Shown here one piece after another: positions 9,004 to 18,122 of a stretch of DNA of 64,000 nucleotides. Both the position numbers and the translations under genes were made by a program. The notes beneath the pieces were generated by a model, which worked only from the letters and a program-made list of their open reading frames with translations, searched no databases and had not been told where the DNA came from. This DNA is from Acidobacteriaceae bacterium (GTDB lineage: Bacteria > Acidobacteriota > Terriglobia > Terriglobales > Acidobacteriaceae): the NCBI GenBank assembly GCA_003134655.1, contig PLBY01000154.1, positions 82,501 to 146,500 on the forward strand, written 5' to 3'. Within the stretch, counting starts at the first letter, position 1. Each line of letters begins with the position of its first letter.

Positions 9004-10266
9004 ATGCCACGGATTACTCGGCGCACACTCTTGAGCAAAGGCGCACAAACCGTTGCCGCAGGCAGTGCCGCATTCGCAGCAGTTCCGATTCTGGCAACTC
9101 GAGCAGTTTGCAAAGAATCGACCGCGGCCGTGGACTACTACCAGAAACTCGGTATAACCCCGTTCATCAATGCCGCAGGCACTTATACCGTTCTGTCAGC
9201 TTCGACAATGCCCGATGAAGTGCAAGCGGCGGTTGCACTGGCGGCCAAGAGGCCGGTACATCTCAACGAACTGCTCGACGCCTCCGGAGTGTATCTGGCG
9301 AAGCAACTGCGCTGTGAAGCTGCGCTGGTCACTGCTGGCGCCGCCGCCGCGCTCGTGGTGGGCACGGCAGCTTGCGTCACCATGGGAAATGATCAAGCCA
9401 TTCTCGGTATTCCCACCGACATAGCTGGCCTCAAGAATGAAGTCCTCATTCAGAAATCTCATCGTTACGACTATGAGCACGCGATGCGTAACTCTGGAAT
9501 CCGCTTTGTGGAGGTCGAGACCCTTGAGGAGTACGAACAAGCGTTCAATGACCGCACGGTGATGGCCCACTTTTTCAACGCGGCTGAAGAAAAAATCAGC
9601 CGTGAAAATTGGGTGAGAGTAGCTCGTCAGCATGGAGTACCTTCCTTTAACGATGCCGCTGCAGATGTCCCGCCGATCTCGAATCTATGGAAATACACGC
9701 AGATGGGATTTGACCTGGTCGCGTTTTCCGGGGGCAAGGGCCTTCGCGGACCGCAGTGTACAGGCTTGCTGCTGGGCAGAAAGGACCTGATCGAAGCAGC
9801 GAAGAAAAACAATTCTCCAAACTCCAACACCCTCGGGCGCGGCATGAAAGTAGCCAAGGAGGAAATTGTTGGCCTCGTCGCCGCCGTAGATTGGTTTCTG
9901 AAACAGGACGATGCCGCGATGGAAGCCGAGTACCGTCGCCGAGCGGATGTAATCGCAAAACAGCTGACTTCGATTCCGATGGTGCAGACTCAAATCTTCA
10001 TCCCTGACGTCGCCAACCATGTTCCCCACCTGCTCATCACCTATGACCAGAACCGAGTCAAAATCACTGGCATTGAAGTGATGCACAAAATGAGGCAAGG
10101 AACTCCACGCATAGAGTTGAATCCATCGACCGGGGGCTCTCCTGCGAGCGCTGGCTTGCCCGGCGGACCGAACACAATTGTCGTCGGCGTCTGGATGTTG
10201 CAGCCCGGAGAAGAGAACGTGGTTGGTAAACGCCTGCAGGAAGTTTTGAAGGCGGCGACAGCCTAG
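9004..10266 (+). CDS. Tat-exported SelA/DgaE-like PLP-dependent enzyme
   Basis: 420 residues. The N-terminus has TRRTLLSKGAQTVAAGSAA, a twin-arginine signal. The rest is a fold-type I PLP enzyme of the SelA / D-glucosaminate-6-phosphate ammonia-lyase (DgaE) family: INAAGTYTVLSASTMP, CEAALVTAGAAAALVVGTA, SFNDAAADVPP with the cofactor aspartate D217, and FSGGKGLRGPQ with the Schiff-base lysine K245. GGAGG sits seven bases before the ATG. Family members eliminate ammonia or transfer selenium; the substrate here is unknown. Tat export fits a protein folded around PLP in the cytoplasm. It probably acts on the product of the amidohydrolase upstream, outside the cytoplasm (inference). Confidence 0.9.
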   Translation: MPRITRRTLLSKGAQTVAAGSAAFAAVPILATRAVCKESTAAVDYYQKLGITPFINAAGTYTVLSASTMPDEVQAAVALAAKRPVHLNELLDASGVYLAKQLRCEAALVTAGAAAALVVGTAACVTMGNDQAILGIPTDIAGLKNEVLIQKSHRYDYEHAMRNSGIRFVEVETLEEYEQAFNDRTVMAHFFNAAEEKISRENWVRVARQHGVPSFNDAAADVPPISNLWKYTQMGFDLVAFSGGKGLRGPQCTGLLLGRKDLIEAAKKNNSPNSNTLGRGMKVAKEEIVGLVAAVDWFLKQDDAAMEAEYRRRADVIAKQLTSIPMVQTQIFIPDVANHVPHLLITYDQNRVKITGIEVMHKMRQGTPRIELNPSTGGSPASAGLPGGPNTIVVGVWMLQPGEENVVGKRLQEVLKAATA

Positions 10267-10388
10267 CACTGGGCAAAGCTTAGACTCAGCAAATGCCATG
10301 CTGAGCGAGTCACCGCGCAGTCGAAGTATCCCTACCTACACGATGACTCTCAGCAAGAACAGTCTCCGTTGCAAAGACCGGCCTGCCC

Positions 10389-11087
10389 TTACTTCACGAG
10401 CTGCAGAATGCCAAACCGCTCCGGCGTGTGGAAACTGTCGCGCATCGGCGCTCGCCAGGCAATGTAGTGCCGACTGGAGGCCGGTCCCTGGCAACGAAAG
10501 AGATTGATCCGGAGAGTATTGCCGGCGACCGCCGGGCGACTGTCGATTGCAGCATACGGAATTCGCATCGTCCCATACCACACGTGAGCAGCCTTATCGA
10601 TCCTCGATGAGACCTCGAAATTCGAATTCCATTTCCACCCGCTATCATCCTGTTGGCGATCGAGATCGATATCCAGATCGACCCACTCTCCTTGCGGCGA
10701 AATCTCGAATTCTTTGTACCGTTTTATGTTCTTGAAATCCGCGCCGATGAACGCTTCCGCGACATCCCAATTCCAAAGCTCGTTGGTCTCGGCCGACGTA
10801 TTCGGATTCGGCGTCAGATTGAGTTCTTCATAGGGACACACGAAAAGAAAATAGAGGTTCTGCTTCGTCCAGCGCGTCCGAATCTCGGTCCGATATTTCG
10901 GCTTAGTTTTGCCGAGCGCATCCGACTCCATGTAGATGGGTTCCGACCCGCGCCAAAACGAAGACAGCGGATTCGTGTCGAGCCGCGGATCAGAATCTGC
11001 CCACCGGCTGTGAATGACCCCGTCCGCCGCGAACATGGAACCGCAACAAGAGATAAGCACAAGGAGCACTCGAAAGAGATTATTCAT
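10389..11087 (-). CDS. Secreted CBM9-like carbohydrate-binding protein
   Basis: 232 residues with a signal peptide (LLVLISCCGSMFA). The mature part resembles the family 9 carbohydrate-binding/DOMON-like fold: TEIRTRWTKQNLYFLFVCPY, VAEAFIGADFKNIKRYKEFE, SPQGEWVDLDIDL, MRIPYAAI and LRINLFRCQG, with a terminal FHTPERFGILQL. AAGGA is eight bases before the ATG. It lies 33 bases after the DUF5107-TPR gene and is the last gene of a SIS - DUF5107 - CBM9 operon. Such proteins bind glycans outside the cell or at the surface; ligand unknown. No catalytic domain is present. Confidence 0.85.
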   Translation of the reverse strand: MNNLFRVLLVLISCCGSMFAADGVIHSRWADSDPRLDTNPLSSFWRGSEPIYMESDALGKTKPKYRTEIRTRWTKQNLYFLFVCPYEELNLTPNPNTSAETNELWNWDVAEAFIGADFKNIKRYKEFEISPQGEWVDLDIDLDRQQDDSGWKWNSNFEVSSRIDKAAHVWYGTMRIPYAAIDSRPAVAGNTLRINLFRCQGPASSRHYIAWRAPMRDSFHTPERFGILQLVK

Positions 11088-11120
11088 GGGAGATTCCTTC
11101 CACTACTGAACCGGAGCGCC

Positions 11121-14100
11121 TCAGCGGTTGTTGCCCGACATCGCAAGCCGCGTCAGGTGATACGTCATTAGTGTGTCAGGAGATAAGAGCGCTTCGCGAA
11201 ATTCCCTTGATGCCTGCTGGGTGTTTCCCGAGCCGGCCTCGAGCATGCCGGCATTGTAAAACCACCAGCCACCGGGGGACTCGCTACTATCAGATTTCTT
11301 GACGCGCTCGAGAATGCTCTGCAATCTCTGCTTCGCGGAGCTGTGATCAAAATCTGGAAGTTGCTGAGACGCCTTCCACGCCCAAGCCGCATCTCCAAAA
11401 CTCGATTTCTCGGCCGCCTGCTTAAAGCTACTCAGAGCCTTGTCCGGCACGTTGCAGCTCTTGTATACGTTCCCAATCAGATAGCTAAACCTCGCGGACT
11501 GCAGGAACGGCTCCAGTCCATCACGCGTAAATGCCAGATCCGGCACCGGTTGCGCCAGACCGTCGATGGCCTTGATCGCCTCCGAACATTGTCCCTGCTG
11601 CGCCATTGATAAAGCGTGCTGGATTTGTACTTCAAGCCACACTTGCCGCACGTTGGTTCCACCCTCTTCCCTTTGAAAGAACCGATTGTGGAACAACGCG
11701 GCTGCCTTCTCGAATTCTCCAGCTTCGGCCAAATTCAAAATCAGTTCGTAGACGAGAGAAGTCGGCATATTGGCAAGGTCCGGATACCGCTCCAACGCCG
11801 CAACGCGTTCCTTTGCTGGATGCTGCAAAATGCTCAGTGCCTGATCGATTCCTGTGTAGAGTGCGAGGTTTTGAGGATCGTTATGCAGGCCCTCCTGAAA
11901 CACGATTAAAGCTTGCTCCGGATCGTTCTTTCCATGCAGCAGAGCGCGCCCCAGGCTGGCGTGGAGCACCCGAATCTGTGGATTCAACTTCCGAGCCTGA
12001 TCCCACTCGGCGAGCGCCTGATCCGTGACTCCCTTTGAGAAATAGAGGGTTCCCAGCAGGTAGTGTGCACTCGCATCCTGCGCATTCGAGTTCAACGCTG
12101 CGGTCAATACCTGCAGATCCTCCGCGCGGCCGGGGAACACGTAATCCGTCGAAAGCTTTGCCGCCGCGTTGAAATCGCCGGCTCCAGAATGCCCCAATCT
12201 CTCCCGGCAATATCCCCGGTAGTAGGCGACCAACGGGTGTTTGTCGGGGGAGAGTTGGCCCGGCTCGCTCTCATCTGCAACCGCCGCAGGATAATCGCGT
12301 GAGAGTACGTCAAGCGCCTGCGAATACAGTCCCAGACGCATGTACTCCGAGGCGACGTTCAAGACGCGATTGGCATCATCGCCGAGATGATGCAGGTCCG
12401 GCCTCCCAAGCTGCTCGAGCAGAAAGTGGCTTTGTGGAAATCGCGCCAGCCATTCCCGTGCGAGCTTCTGCGACTTTTCCTTCTGCCCGTCCGCTCCCAA
12501 TACTGCAATTAGCTCCTCAGCAGAACGAAGATCGTCCGGAGCAGCCTCCGTCGCCAGTTGGAGGTAAGACTCTGCCAGTCTCAAATTTCCTTCCCGCGCC
12601 ACGAACTCGGCCAACCGTATTGAGGCCGCAGCGCGGAATTGTGGCATGCGTGCAGCCGCTTCGTACGATTCACGGGCCTGTCGGTTCTCGCCGATCGCTT
12701 CGTACGCAATTCCCAGGTAATACGAAATTTCGGAGTCCGATGTATCGCGGGCGTGAACCGGCTCGAGCCTCTCCTTCGCCTCCTGGAAGCGTAGCAAACT
12801 CGCATACAGCCGCCCCGCCGCCTTGCTCAGCTCGAAGCTCTCTGAAAACTTGCCCAACCCGCCATGATAGTTTTGGAGCGCTCCCAAGGGATTGCCATCC
12901 AGCTCCTGCTCATTTCCCAGTTGAAGCCAGTCGTCTTCGGTGCGGTGTTCCGGTTCAGGAATCTGGTAAGCGCGCTGCGGTCCAACACGCACTTCTTCGA
13001 TGGGAGTCCAATCGTACTCGCCTTCGGTCTGACCCAGCAGAACAGTTCCGTTCGCGTCGCGAAGCTCAAATGTGTATTTCCGCTGCGGATCTGCATTCGT
13101 CACTTCGTGCGTCCAGGTGTGTTGAGGAACAAGATCAGCTTTTTCCTGAAAGATGGTTTGGTTTCCAAGTGCAATGCGTAGCGTCGCGCCGGGAAAAGCC
13201 TGATTCACGTTGAGGCCAGTCACGAGCGTGGTCTGTTTCCAGCTCAGGTGGACCACACCTGTCAGATTAGCCCGCGAAATTCCGCCAATGTCGCGCACCG
13301 GCATCCAGAACTCAGAGAACCTGATCGTCTGCCGAGGCTCGAGGAAGGCATAGGTCTCCTGATTCCTAAAGAGTCCCGCTTGGATTTCCACGTAGGCGCT
13401 ATTGTTGTCCGAGAGTGTTTTGCGCCAATCCAGCCCGTCGGGATCGGTTCCCCACGACCAGATCTTCTTTGCGGGAAGTTGAGCATAATCTGCGTAGTGG
13501 ACCGTTCCTGTACTCGTGTGTGGGTTCCAGACTCCCATGAACGGCTCGCGACTCCCATGCACAAATAAAGACACTGGCCCTTTTGTCTGATTCTTGATGA
13601 TGCTGAGATCCGTACCATCTGCTTCAACCGGCCAGGTCGTCACCTCTCGAAAACCATGGCTCGCGGTAAAGCGCATCGGGTATTGGATTCGCGAATCGTC
13701 CCAAACCTGAGCTCCGGCGTTATTCCACCAGTAAAACCGGTGCCGAACATCGCTCCGATTGTTCAGCGTAACTCGCTGTTCCAGAACCGTAGAATGCGGC
13801 CGGAGCACGAGTTCGACCGACCATTGCATCCCGTAGACACGATCGACGTTACTCACGGTAACAGAAGCGCTGCCGTCGTCTCTTGTGCCGAAGGCAAAAT
13901 CCACGGGAGAAAGACTGACCCAATTGTGGGAAACAGGAAAATTGAATTCGATTCCGAACGCGGCCCATGCACCGCGATAGGAAATCGCCGCCTTCTTGAT
14001 GGAGGGGTTCGCGTAAAACATCGGCTGCCCGCTGATCTTGTCGGTGCACGTGTAAACGTGACCTCCCAGATCGGGCAGCACGGAACACTTCAAGTATTCA

Positions 14101-14333
14101 TTTTCCACAAACACCGCACGCCAGGCATGGTCGGTGCGCCGATCCCTCAAGTTGTCGCGGAGCGTGTACGGATAGTTAAAGCGGCCGTTTGCGTACTGAT
14201 CGAATGGCGGATTGAGATCCGGTGCGCCTTCCTCATACGTCGGCAGTGTCAACGTGCCTTGCCATACGCGAACCTGGGCCGCGGCCACTAGCGACGATAG
14301 GAATAAGAGAGCTGAGCAGATTTTGAGAGTCAT
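11121..14333 (-). CDS. Secreted DUF5107 domain protein with C-terminal TPR repeats
   Basis: 1070 residues with a signal peptide (ALLFLSSLVAAAQ). Residues about 30-330 form the DUF5107 domain: LPTYEEGAPDLNPPFDQYAN, YLKCSVLPDLGGHVYTCTDK, AFGIEFNFPVSHNW, ELVLRPHSTVLEQRVTLNNR and KIWSWGTDPDGLDW. This beta-rich fold resembles galactose mutarotase. From about residue 465 the protein is a long TPR array, for example LEPVHARDTSDSEISYYLGI and LLGTLYFSKGVTDQALAEWD. The role is probably binding or modifying a sugar in the periplasm, with the TPRs as protein-interaction surface; no enzyme activity can be asserted. It sits between the SIS and CBM9 genes, 37 and 33 bases away. Confidence 0.88.
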   Translation of the reverse strand: MTLKICSALLFLSSLVAAAQVRVWQGTLTLPTYEEGAPDLNPPFDQYANGRFNYPYTLRDNLRDRRTDHAWRAVFVENEYLKCSVLPDLGGHVYTCTDKISGQPMFYANPSIKKAAISYRGAWAAFGIEFNFPVSHNWVSLSPVDFAFGTRDDGSASVTVSNVDRVYGMQWSVELVLRPHSTVLEQRVTLNNRSDVRHRFYWWNNAGAQVWDDSRIQYPMRFTASHGFREVTTWPVEADGTDLSIIKNQTKGPVSLFVHGSREPFMGVWNPHTSTGTVHYADYAQLPAKKIWSWGTDPDGLDWRKTLSDNNSAYVEIQAGLFRNQETYAFLEPRQTIRFSEFWMPVRDIGGISRANLTGVVHLSWKQTTLVTGLNVNQAFPGATLRIALGNQTIFQEKADLVPQHTWTHEVTNADPQRKYTFELRDANGTVLLGQTEGEYDWTPIEEVRVGPQRAYQIPEPEHRTEDDWLQLGNEQELDGNPLGALQNYHGGLGKFSESFELSKAAGRLYASLLRFQEAKERLEPVHARDTSDSEISYYLGIAYEAIGENRQARESYEAAARMPQFRAAASIRLAEFVAREGNLRLAESYLQLATEAAPDDLRSAEELIAVLGADGQKEKSQKLAREWLARFPQSHFLLEQLGRPDLHHLGDDANRVLNVASEYMRLGLYSQALDVLSRDYPAAVADESEPGQLSPDKHPLVAYYRGYCRERLGHSGAGDFNAAAKLSTDYVFPGRAEDLQVLTAALNSNAQDASAHYLLGTLYFSKGVTDQALAEWDQARKLNPQIRVLHASLGRALLHGKNDPEQALIVFQEGLHNDPQNLALYTGIDQALSILQHPAKERVAALERYPDLANMPTSLVYELILNLAEAGEFEKAAALFHNRFFQREEGGTNVRQVWLEVQIQHALSMAQQGQCSEAIKAIDGLAQPVPDLAFTRDGLEPFLQSARFSYLIGNVYKSCNVPDKALSSFKQAAEKSSFGDAAWAWKASQQLPDFDHSSAKQRLQSILERVKKSDSSESPGGWWFYNAGMLEAGSGNTQQASREFREALLSPDTLMTYHLTRLAMSGNNR

Positions 14334-14370
14334 CGTTTTATGGGCCCATCAAAGACCTTCACACCGGGCG

Positions 14371-15468
14371 CTACTCCTTCATGACCCCGTATTGGAAGCG
14401 CGGTGACAGTTTGGCACCCGTCCGTTCTGCGATGGCCAATGTGAGCGCCTGAGGCACCATCGTTGACGTAAGACCTTCCCACGGTTCCGGAACGGAGGCG
14501 ATCTTTATTGGCAAGAGTCTCTCGGAGCGTTGACGTTCCTCGGTCTCAACGAGGATGACTTTTCCTCCGCGCGCCAGACAATCCTGCGCGAGAGAAACTC
14601 CGAGACCTGCGGTTCTGCCCAAGGCCAGGATTATCGCAACGTGAGAGTCGTTGACGTCGAGTAGAGGCCCGTGGCGGAAACCGCCGCCCGAGTGAGGCGC
14701 GGCCCGTTGGCCGGTCATTTCTCGGATGCACAATGCGCCCATGATGGCGCCTCCATAAGCGGGGCCACGTCCGATCACCTCAATGTTAGCCGCACCTCGA
14801 CAGAATTCTTCCATCTCGTTTCGCAGACCGAATACGTGATCGAGATCGGTGGGGTACGACCGTAGCACCCGCTCGGCGTCTTCCTGCCATCGGCGCCCCA
14901 CTATTTGTGAGGCAATGACGATACACGCCGCGGTGGCGTTGGTATAGGTCTTGGTGGCGTTGCCGTACTCTGGCCCTGCCAGGATCGGGAGTCTGTTCCG
15001 GACCAATGACCAACAGGCGCTCTTTTCGTTGTTGCAAAGCAGTGCGAGCGGTCTTTGCGCTCCCATTCGGCACAGTTGCACCAGTTCCGCGCTCTCTCCG
15101 GAAGTTGTCACCAACAATGACAGGGCAACCTGCTCCCACGCACCTGAATAGTGCAACCACTCCCCCGCATCAACTGTGAATGAGGGTCGACCGCACGACT
15201 GCAGATACGAAGATCCACTGATTGAAGAACAATAAGAAGCGCCCATCCCGATGAAAAGGATCGGTCCCGCCGGCAACGACATCTTTCGCAGTTTATCGAG
15301 TTCCTCTCTGATCGCCGGAACCTGATAAGTATCCAGCAAGGATGCGAGGCGTGTGGGTTGCTCACGACACTCCATCTCATAGATCGAGTTCATGCTCTGC
15401 GTCAGGAGTTCCCTCTCGGGCTCCACCCCGGCAATCCAGTTCGACCCAGTGCTGCTCTTGTCTTCCAT
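14371..15468 (-). CDS. SIS domain sugar isomerase/deaminase-like protein (GlmS isomerase-domain family)
   Basis: 365 residues, about the length of a two-SIS-domain isomerase without the glutaminase part. The first SIS domain shows ILFIGMGASYCSSISGSSYL and LLVTTSGESAELVQL; the second shows IEVIGRGPAYGGAIMGALCI, REMTGQRAAPHSGGGFRHGP and RGGKVILVETEER. Related proteins include the GlmS C-terminal domain, AgaS and the FrlB deglycase, which isomerise, deaminate or deglycate amino-sugar phosphates. GGAG lies close before the ATG. It heads the operon with the DUF5107 and CBM9 genes, and is divergent from an MFS sugar porter across a short region containing a palindrome. No signal peptide: a cytoplasmic enzyme. 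Confidence 0.9.
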   Translation of the reverse strand: MEDKSSTGSNWIAGVEPERELLTQSMNSIYEMECREQPTRLASLLDTYQVPAIREELDKLRKMSLPAGPILFIGMGASYCSSISGSSYLQSCGRPSFTVDAGEWLHYSGAWEQVALSLLVTTSGESAELVQLCRMGAQRPLALLCNNEKSACWSLVRNRLPILAGPEYGNATKTYTNATAACIVIASQIVGRRWQEDAERVLRSYPTDLDHVFGLRNEMEEFCRGAANIEVIGRGPAYGGAIMGALCIREMTGQRAAPHSGGGFRHGPLLDVNDSHVAIILALGRTAGLGVSLAQDCLARGGKVILVETEERQRSERLLPIKIASVPEPWEGLTSTMVPQALTLAIAERTGAKLSPRFQYGVMKE

Positions 15469-15508
15469 TGTTCTCCGCCCTCGAACTGTATAGTACGAGG
15501 GATGTTTT

Positions 15509-15521
15509 TAATGAATCATTA
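15509..15521. promoter_or_regulatory. Candidate operator, perfect palindrome TAATGAATCATTA
   Basis: A 13-base perfect inverted repeat (TAATGA-A-TCATTA) in the 88-base divergent region between the SIS and MFS genes. A near copy lies upstream of the ROK regulator. It could be the ROK regulator's binding site (inference). Confidence 0.4.
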
Positions 15522-15556
15522 TAAACTTGGGGATATGATTGGGACGAGGTAACTCT

Positions 15557-16921
15557 GTGGCCGAGATCCGCTCATCATCAGCGCCGCACGTAAATCGCGG
15601 TTTCATCCTACGCGTCTCATCGATCGCCGCCCTCGGTGGCGTGTTGTACGGCTATGACATGGGCATCATTGCGGCCGCAGAGATCTTCGTTAAGCGCAGC
15701 TTTGCCCTCTCAACCGTAGTTGAGGAACTGGTCGTCAGTATCGTTCTAGTCGGCGCTATGATCGGGGCCATTGTCGGAGGAGCGGTGGCCGACCACATCG
15801 GTCGCCGTGCAACGCTGGTATGGGCCGCGGGTATCTTCATCGTCGGTTCATTGCTGGCTCCTCTCGCGCCGAGTCCTGCGGTACTGATTGTCGCGCGCGC
15901 CATCATCGGTTTGGGGATCGGTTTTACGTCTGTGACGGCCCCAGTATATGTTTCCGAACTGGCTCCGCCGCAGTCGCGCGGCATGCTCATCGGTTTGTAC
16001 CAGTTCGCTTTGACCGTGGGGATCGCGCTCGCGGATCTCGTTGGCTATCTGTTAGCCTCACAACAGGCTTGGAGACTGATGTTTGGCCTCGCCGTAGTGC
16101 CTACCGTTTTCTTCCTGATGGCGATTCTGACCGTTCCAGAGAGTCCACGCTGGCTTTTCGCACATGCGCGGGAAAAGGATGCGGAGTCTGTGCTGCGCAG
16201 TTATACGGACGCACACGGGGCACAACAGTTTCTCGCTGACATTCAAGAAGGATTGAAGACTCCCGTAGAACAAAAGTGGAGCGCGCTCTGGAGCCCGGCC
16301 GTACGGGGTTCGCTCTTCGTTGCAGTGGGATTGACGGTGCTGCAACAAGTCACAGGAATTAATACGATCATCTACTACGGTCCACGCATATTTGCGCTGG
16401 CAGGGAGCACGTCCCACAGCAGCGCTATCTTTGCGACGTTGATGGTCGCCATCGTGAACGTCATTGCGACCGTGGTGGGGATTACGCTGGTCGACCGCGT
16501 CGGCCGGAAGCCGCTCCTTTATATCGGGGTCAGCGGAATGACGGTTGCGCTTTTTTCGCTTTCGTATGCCTTCAAGCACGATGCGACTCTGGGACCCTCT
16601 ATGGGTATGATTGCGATTGCTTGCCTCATGGTTTACATCGCCTGTTTCGCATTCAGCCTGGGGGCGATTGCCTGGATCCTGGTGGCGGAAGTTTTCCCAC
16701 TACGCGTCCGTGGGAGAGGCGTTGCCGCCGCAACACTGGGTTCTGGAATCTCCAACTTTGTCGTCTCGTTTACGTTTTTGTCGCTCATCAATGCAATCGG
16801 CAGCGCGTACACGTTTGCCATCTATGGGACGCTCTGCATCGTGACACTGGTATTCGTTCGATTTGCAGTACCGGAAACGTGCGGCCGGGACTTAGAGAGC
16901 ATCAGCCTTGGGGGAACATAG
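15557..16921 (+). CDS. MFS sugar porter (sugar/H+ symporter family)
   Basis: About 454 residues from a GTG with GAGG seven bases upstream; an in-frame TTG at 15539 would only add six residues. Twelve hydrophobic segments and the sugar porter signatures are present: GGVLYGYDMGIIAAAE in helix 1, DHIGRRATLV between helices 2 and 3, VPESPRWLFA after helix 6, QQVTGINTIIYYGPRIF in helix 7, VDRVGRKPLL between helices 8 and 9, and a C-terminal PETCGRDLESI. Related transporters bring monosaccharides through the inner membrane with protons. It is divergent from the SIS-led operon and near a ROK kinase, which fits uptake followed by phosphorylation and isomerisation. Confidence 0.94.
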   Translation: MAEIRSSSAPHVNRGFILRVSSIAALGGVLYGYDMGIIAAAEIFVKRSFALSTVVEELVVSIVLVGAMIGAIVGGAVADHIGRRATLVWAAGIFIVGSLLAPLAPSPAVLIVARAIIGLGIGFTSVTAPVYVSELAPPQSRGMLIGLYQFALTVGIALADLVGYLLASQQAWRLMFGLAVVPTVFFLMAILTVPESPRWLFAHAREKDAESVLRSYTDAHGAQQFLADIQEGLKTPVEQKWSALWSPAVRGSLFVAVGLTVLQQVTGINTIIYYGPRIFALAGSTSHSSAIFATLMVAIVNVIATVVGITLVDRVGRKPLLYIGVSGMTVALFSLSYAFKHDATLGPSMGMIAIACLMVYIACFAFSLGAIAWILVAEVFPLRVRGRGVAAATLGSGISNFVVSFTFLSLINAIGSAYTFAIYGTLCIVTLVFVRFAVPETCGRDLESISLGGT

Positions 16922-16973
16922 TCGAGGCTAAGGACAACCGTACGCTACGGGAAGCCATACTTAGAGTATGCCT

Positions 16974-18050
16974 TCACTCCGTGCGACGTTCCACCGTATC
17001 AAGCGCCAGCCGAATCGCCCCCATCAGCTGAGCATCCTGACCGAGACTGCTGATAATCAGCCTGGGCTGAGCGGGTTCGCTGTATCGTTGCAAAACCGCC
17101 TCGGTGGCATCGCGCAACGCTCCGTTCATGCCGACGCCTCCACCCAAGACGAACAGCGAAGGATTCAGCACGAGTGAGATATTGTAGACGGCATAGGCTA
17201 GCAGTTGCGCCGAGCGGTCCAAAACGACCTTTGCCAATAGATCTCCAGTGAGGGCAAGATCGAAGACTTCTGTAGCCGTCAGATGTTTCGAATGTGCACT
17301 ACTCTTGCCCGCCTCCAGCCACTGCTGCCGGATGCCATCGCCGCCAATCGTGCTCTCCAGCGAACCGGGTGTGCCGCGTTGCGCAACCTGCTCCGAAGCG
17401 CCGGGAACATACATGTACCCAACTTCTCCGGCCGTACACTTGGCACCCCGGAGAAGAGTGCCGTTCGCAAAAATTCCAGCAGCGATTCCGGTGCCAATCG
17501 CCAGAAAGACAAAATTGGAAATCCCCCGCGCGACCCCCATCCAGTGTTCTCCCAGAGCCGCCATTCTCACGTCATTTTCAACCCCGGCAGGAATGCGGAA
17601 GGCGGATTCAAGCAGGCTCTGGAAGGGCACATCCCTCCACCCCCTTAGATAGGAAGTGGCTACAACTACTCCTGCCTCCCTGTCGGTGATGCCGGGAGCC
17701 CCAGCCGCAATCGCCGCCAGCGAGGAGCGCGATGCTGAAGAGTCCTTCAATAGAGAGTCAATGCCTTTTCCAATCTGCGCGATAACCATCTCGGGAGAGG
17801 ATGTCTCCTTGGTCGACGCTGACCATTTGCCCAGCACGGTTCCACCCAAGTCCGCGAGAGCAATTCGGAGGTTGCTTCCTCCGATGTCCACTCCGACGAC
17901 CACTCTGGGATCTTCGTCGACGTTCTGGGCTCCAGAGCGTCGGCGGGGAATGGGCTTTCCATGAGGAGTTTCTTTCGTGCGAGACGAGGCGGGGTGTTTC
18001 CTGGTTGAGGATTTCATTGGGTCAAGCAAATCGTAGTTTAGTGAGTCCAT
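16974..18050 (-). CDS. ROK family sugar kinase
   Basis: 358 residues. After a basic extension of about 47 residues comes the phosphate-binding motif VVVGVDIGGSNLRIALADLG, then IAAGAPGITDREAG, GVENDVRMAALGEHWMGVAR with the catalytic aspartate, FVFLAIGTGIAAGIFANG and LSLVLNPSLFVLGGGVGMNG-like C-terminal helices. There is no N-terminal helix-turn-helix, so a kinase is likelier than a repressor. The zinc site typical of ROK proteins (GEIGH plus CxCGxxGC) is missing: the segment reads GEVGYMYVPG. Glucose, mannose or amino sugars are the usual substrates. The gene converges with the MFS porter and follows the GH116 gene at 72 bases. No good ribosome-binding site is seen, so the start is uncertain. 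Confidence 0.88.
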   Translation of the reverse strand: MDSLNYDLLDPMKSSTRKHPASSRTKETPHGKPIPRRRSGAQNVDEDPRVVVGVDIGGSNLRIALADLGGTVLGKWSASTKETSSPEMVIAQIGKGIDSLLKDSSASRSSLAAIAAGAPGITDREAGVVVATSYLRGWRDVPFQSLLESAFRIPAGVENDVRMAALGEHWMGVARGISNFVFLAIGTGIAAGIFANGTLLRGAKCTAGEVGYMYVPGASEQVAQRGTPGSLESTIGGDGIRQQWLEAGKSSAHSKHLTATEVFDLALTGDLLAKVVLDRSAQLLAYAVYNISLVLNPSLFVLGGGVGMNGALRDATEAVLQRYSEPAQPRLIISSLGQDAQLMGAIRLALDTVERRTE

Positions 18051-18122
18051 CTGAAACGACTGAGTGTTGAGAACGCCGATTACGGCTGGCTCTCAATCTT
18101 GCAGGAGGCTGTTCGCGCCCGG

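Noticed and set aside
12299..13213. Open frame of 304 codons on the plus strand
   Set aside because: Antisense to the DUF5107-TPR gene; Arg/Ser/Pro-rich and without any domain.
16974..18050. Second ROK protein considered as a repressor
   Set aside because: No helix-turn-helix precedes the ROK domain; the basic N-terminal extension does not resemble one.
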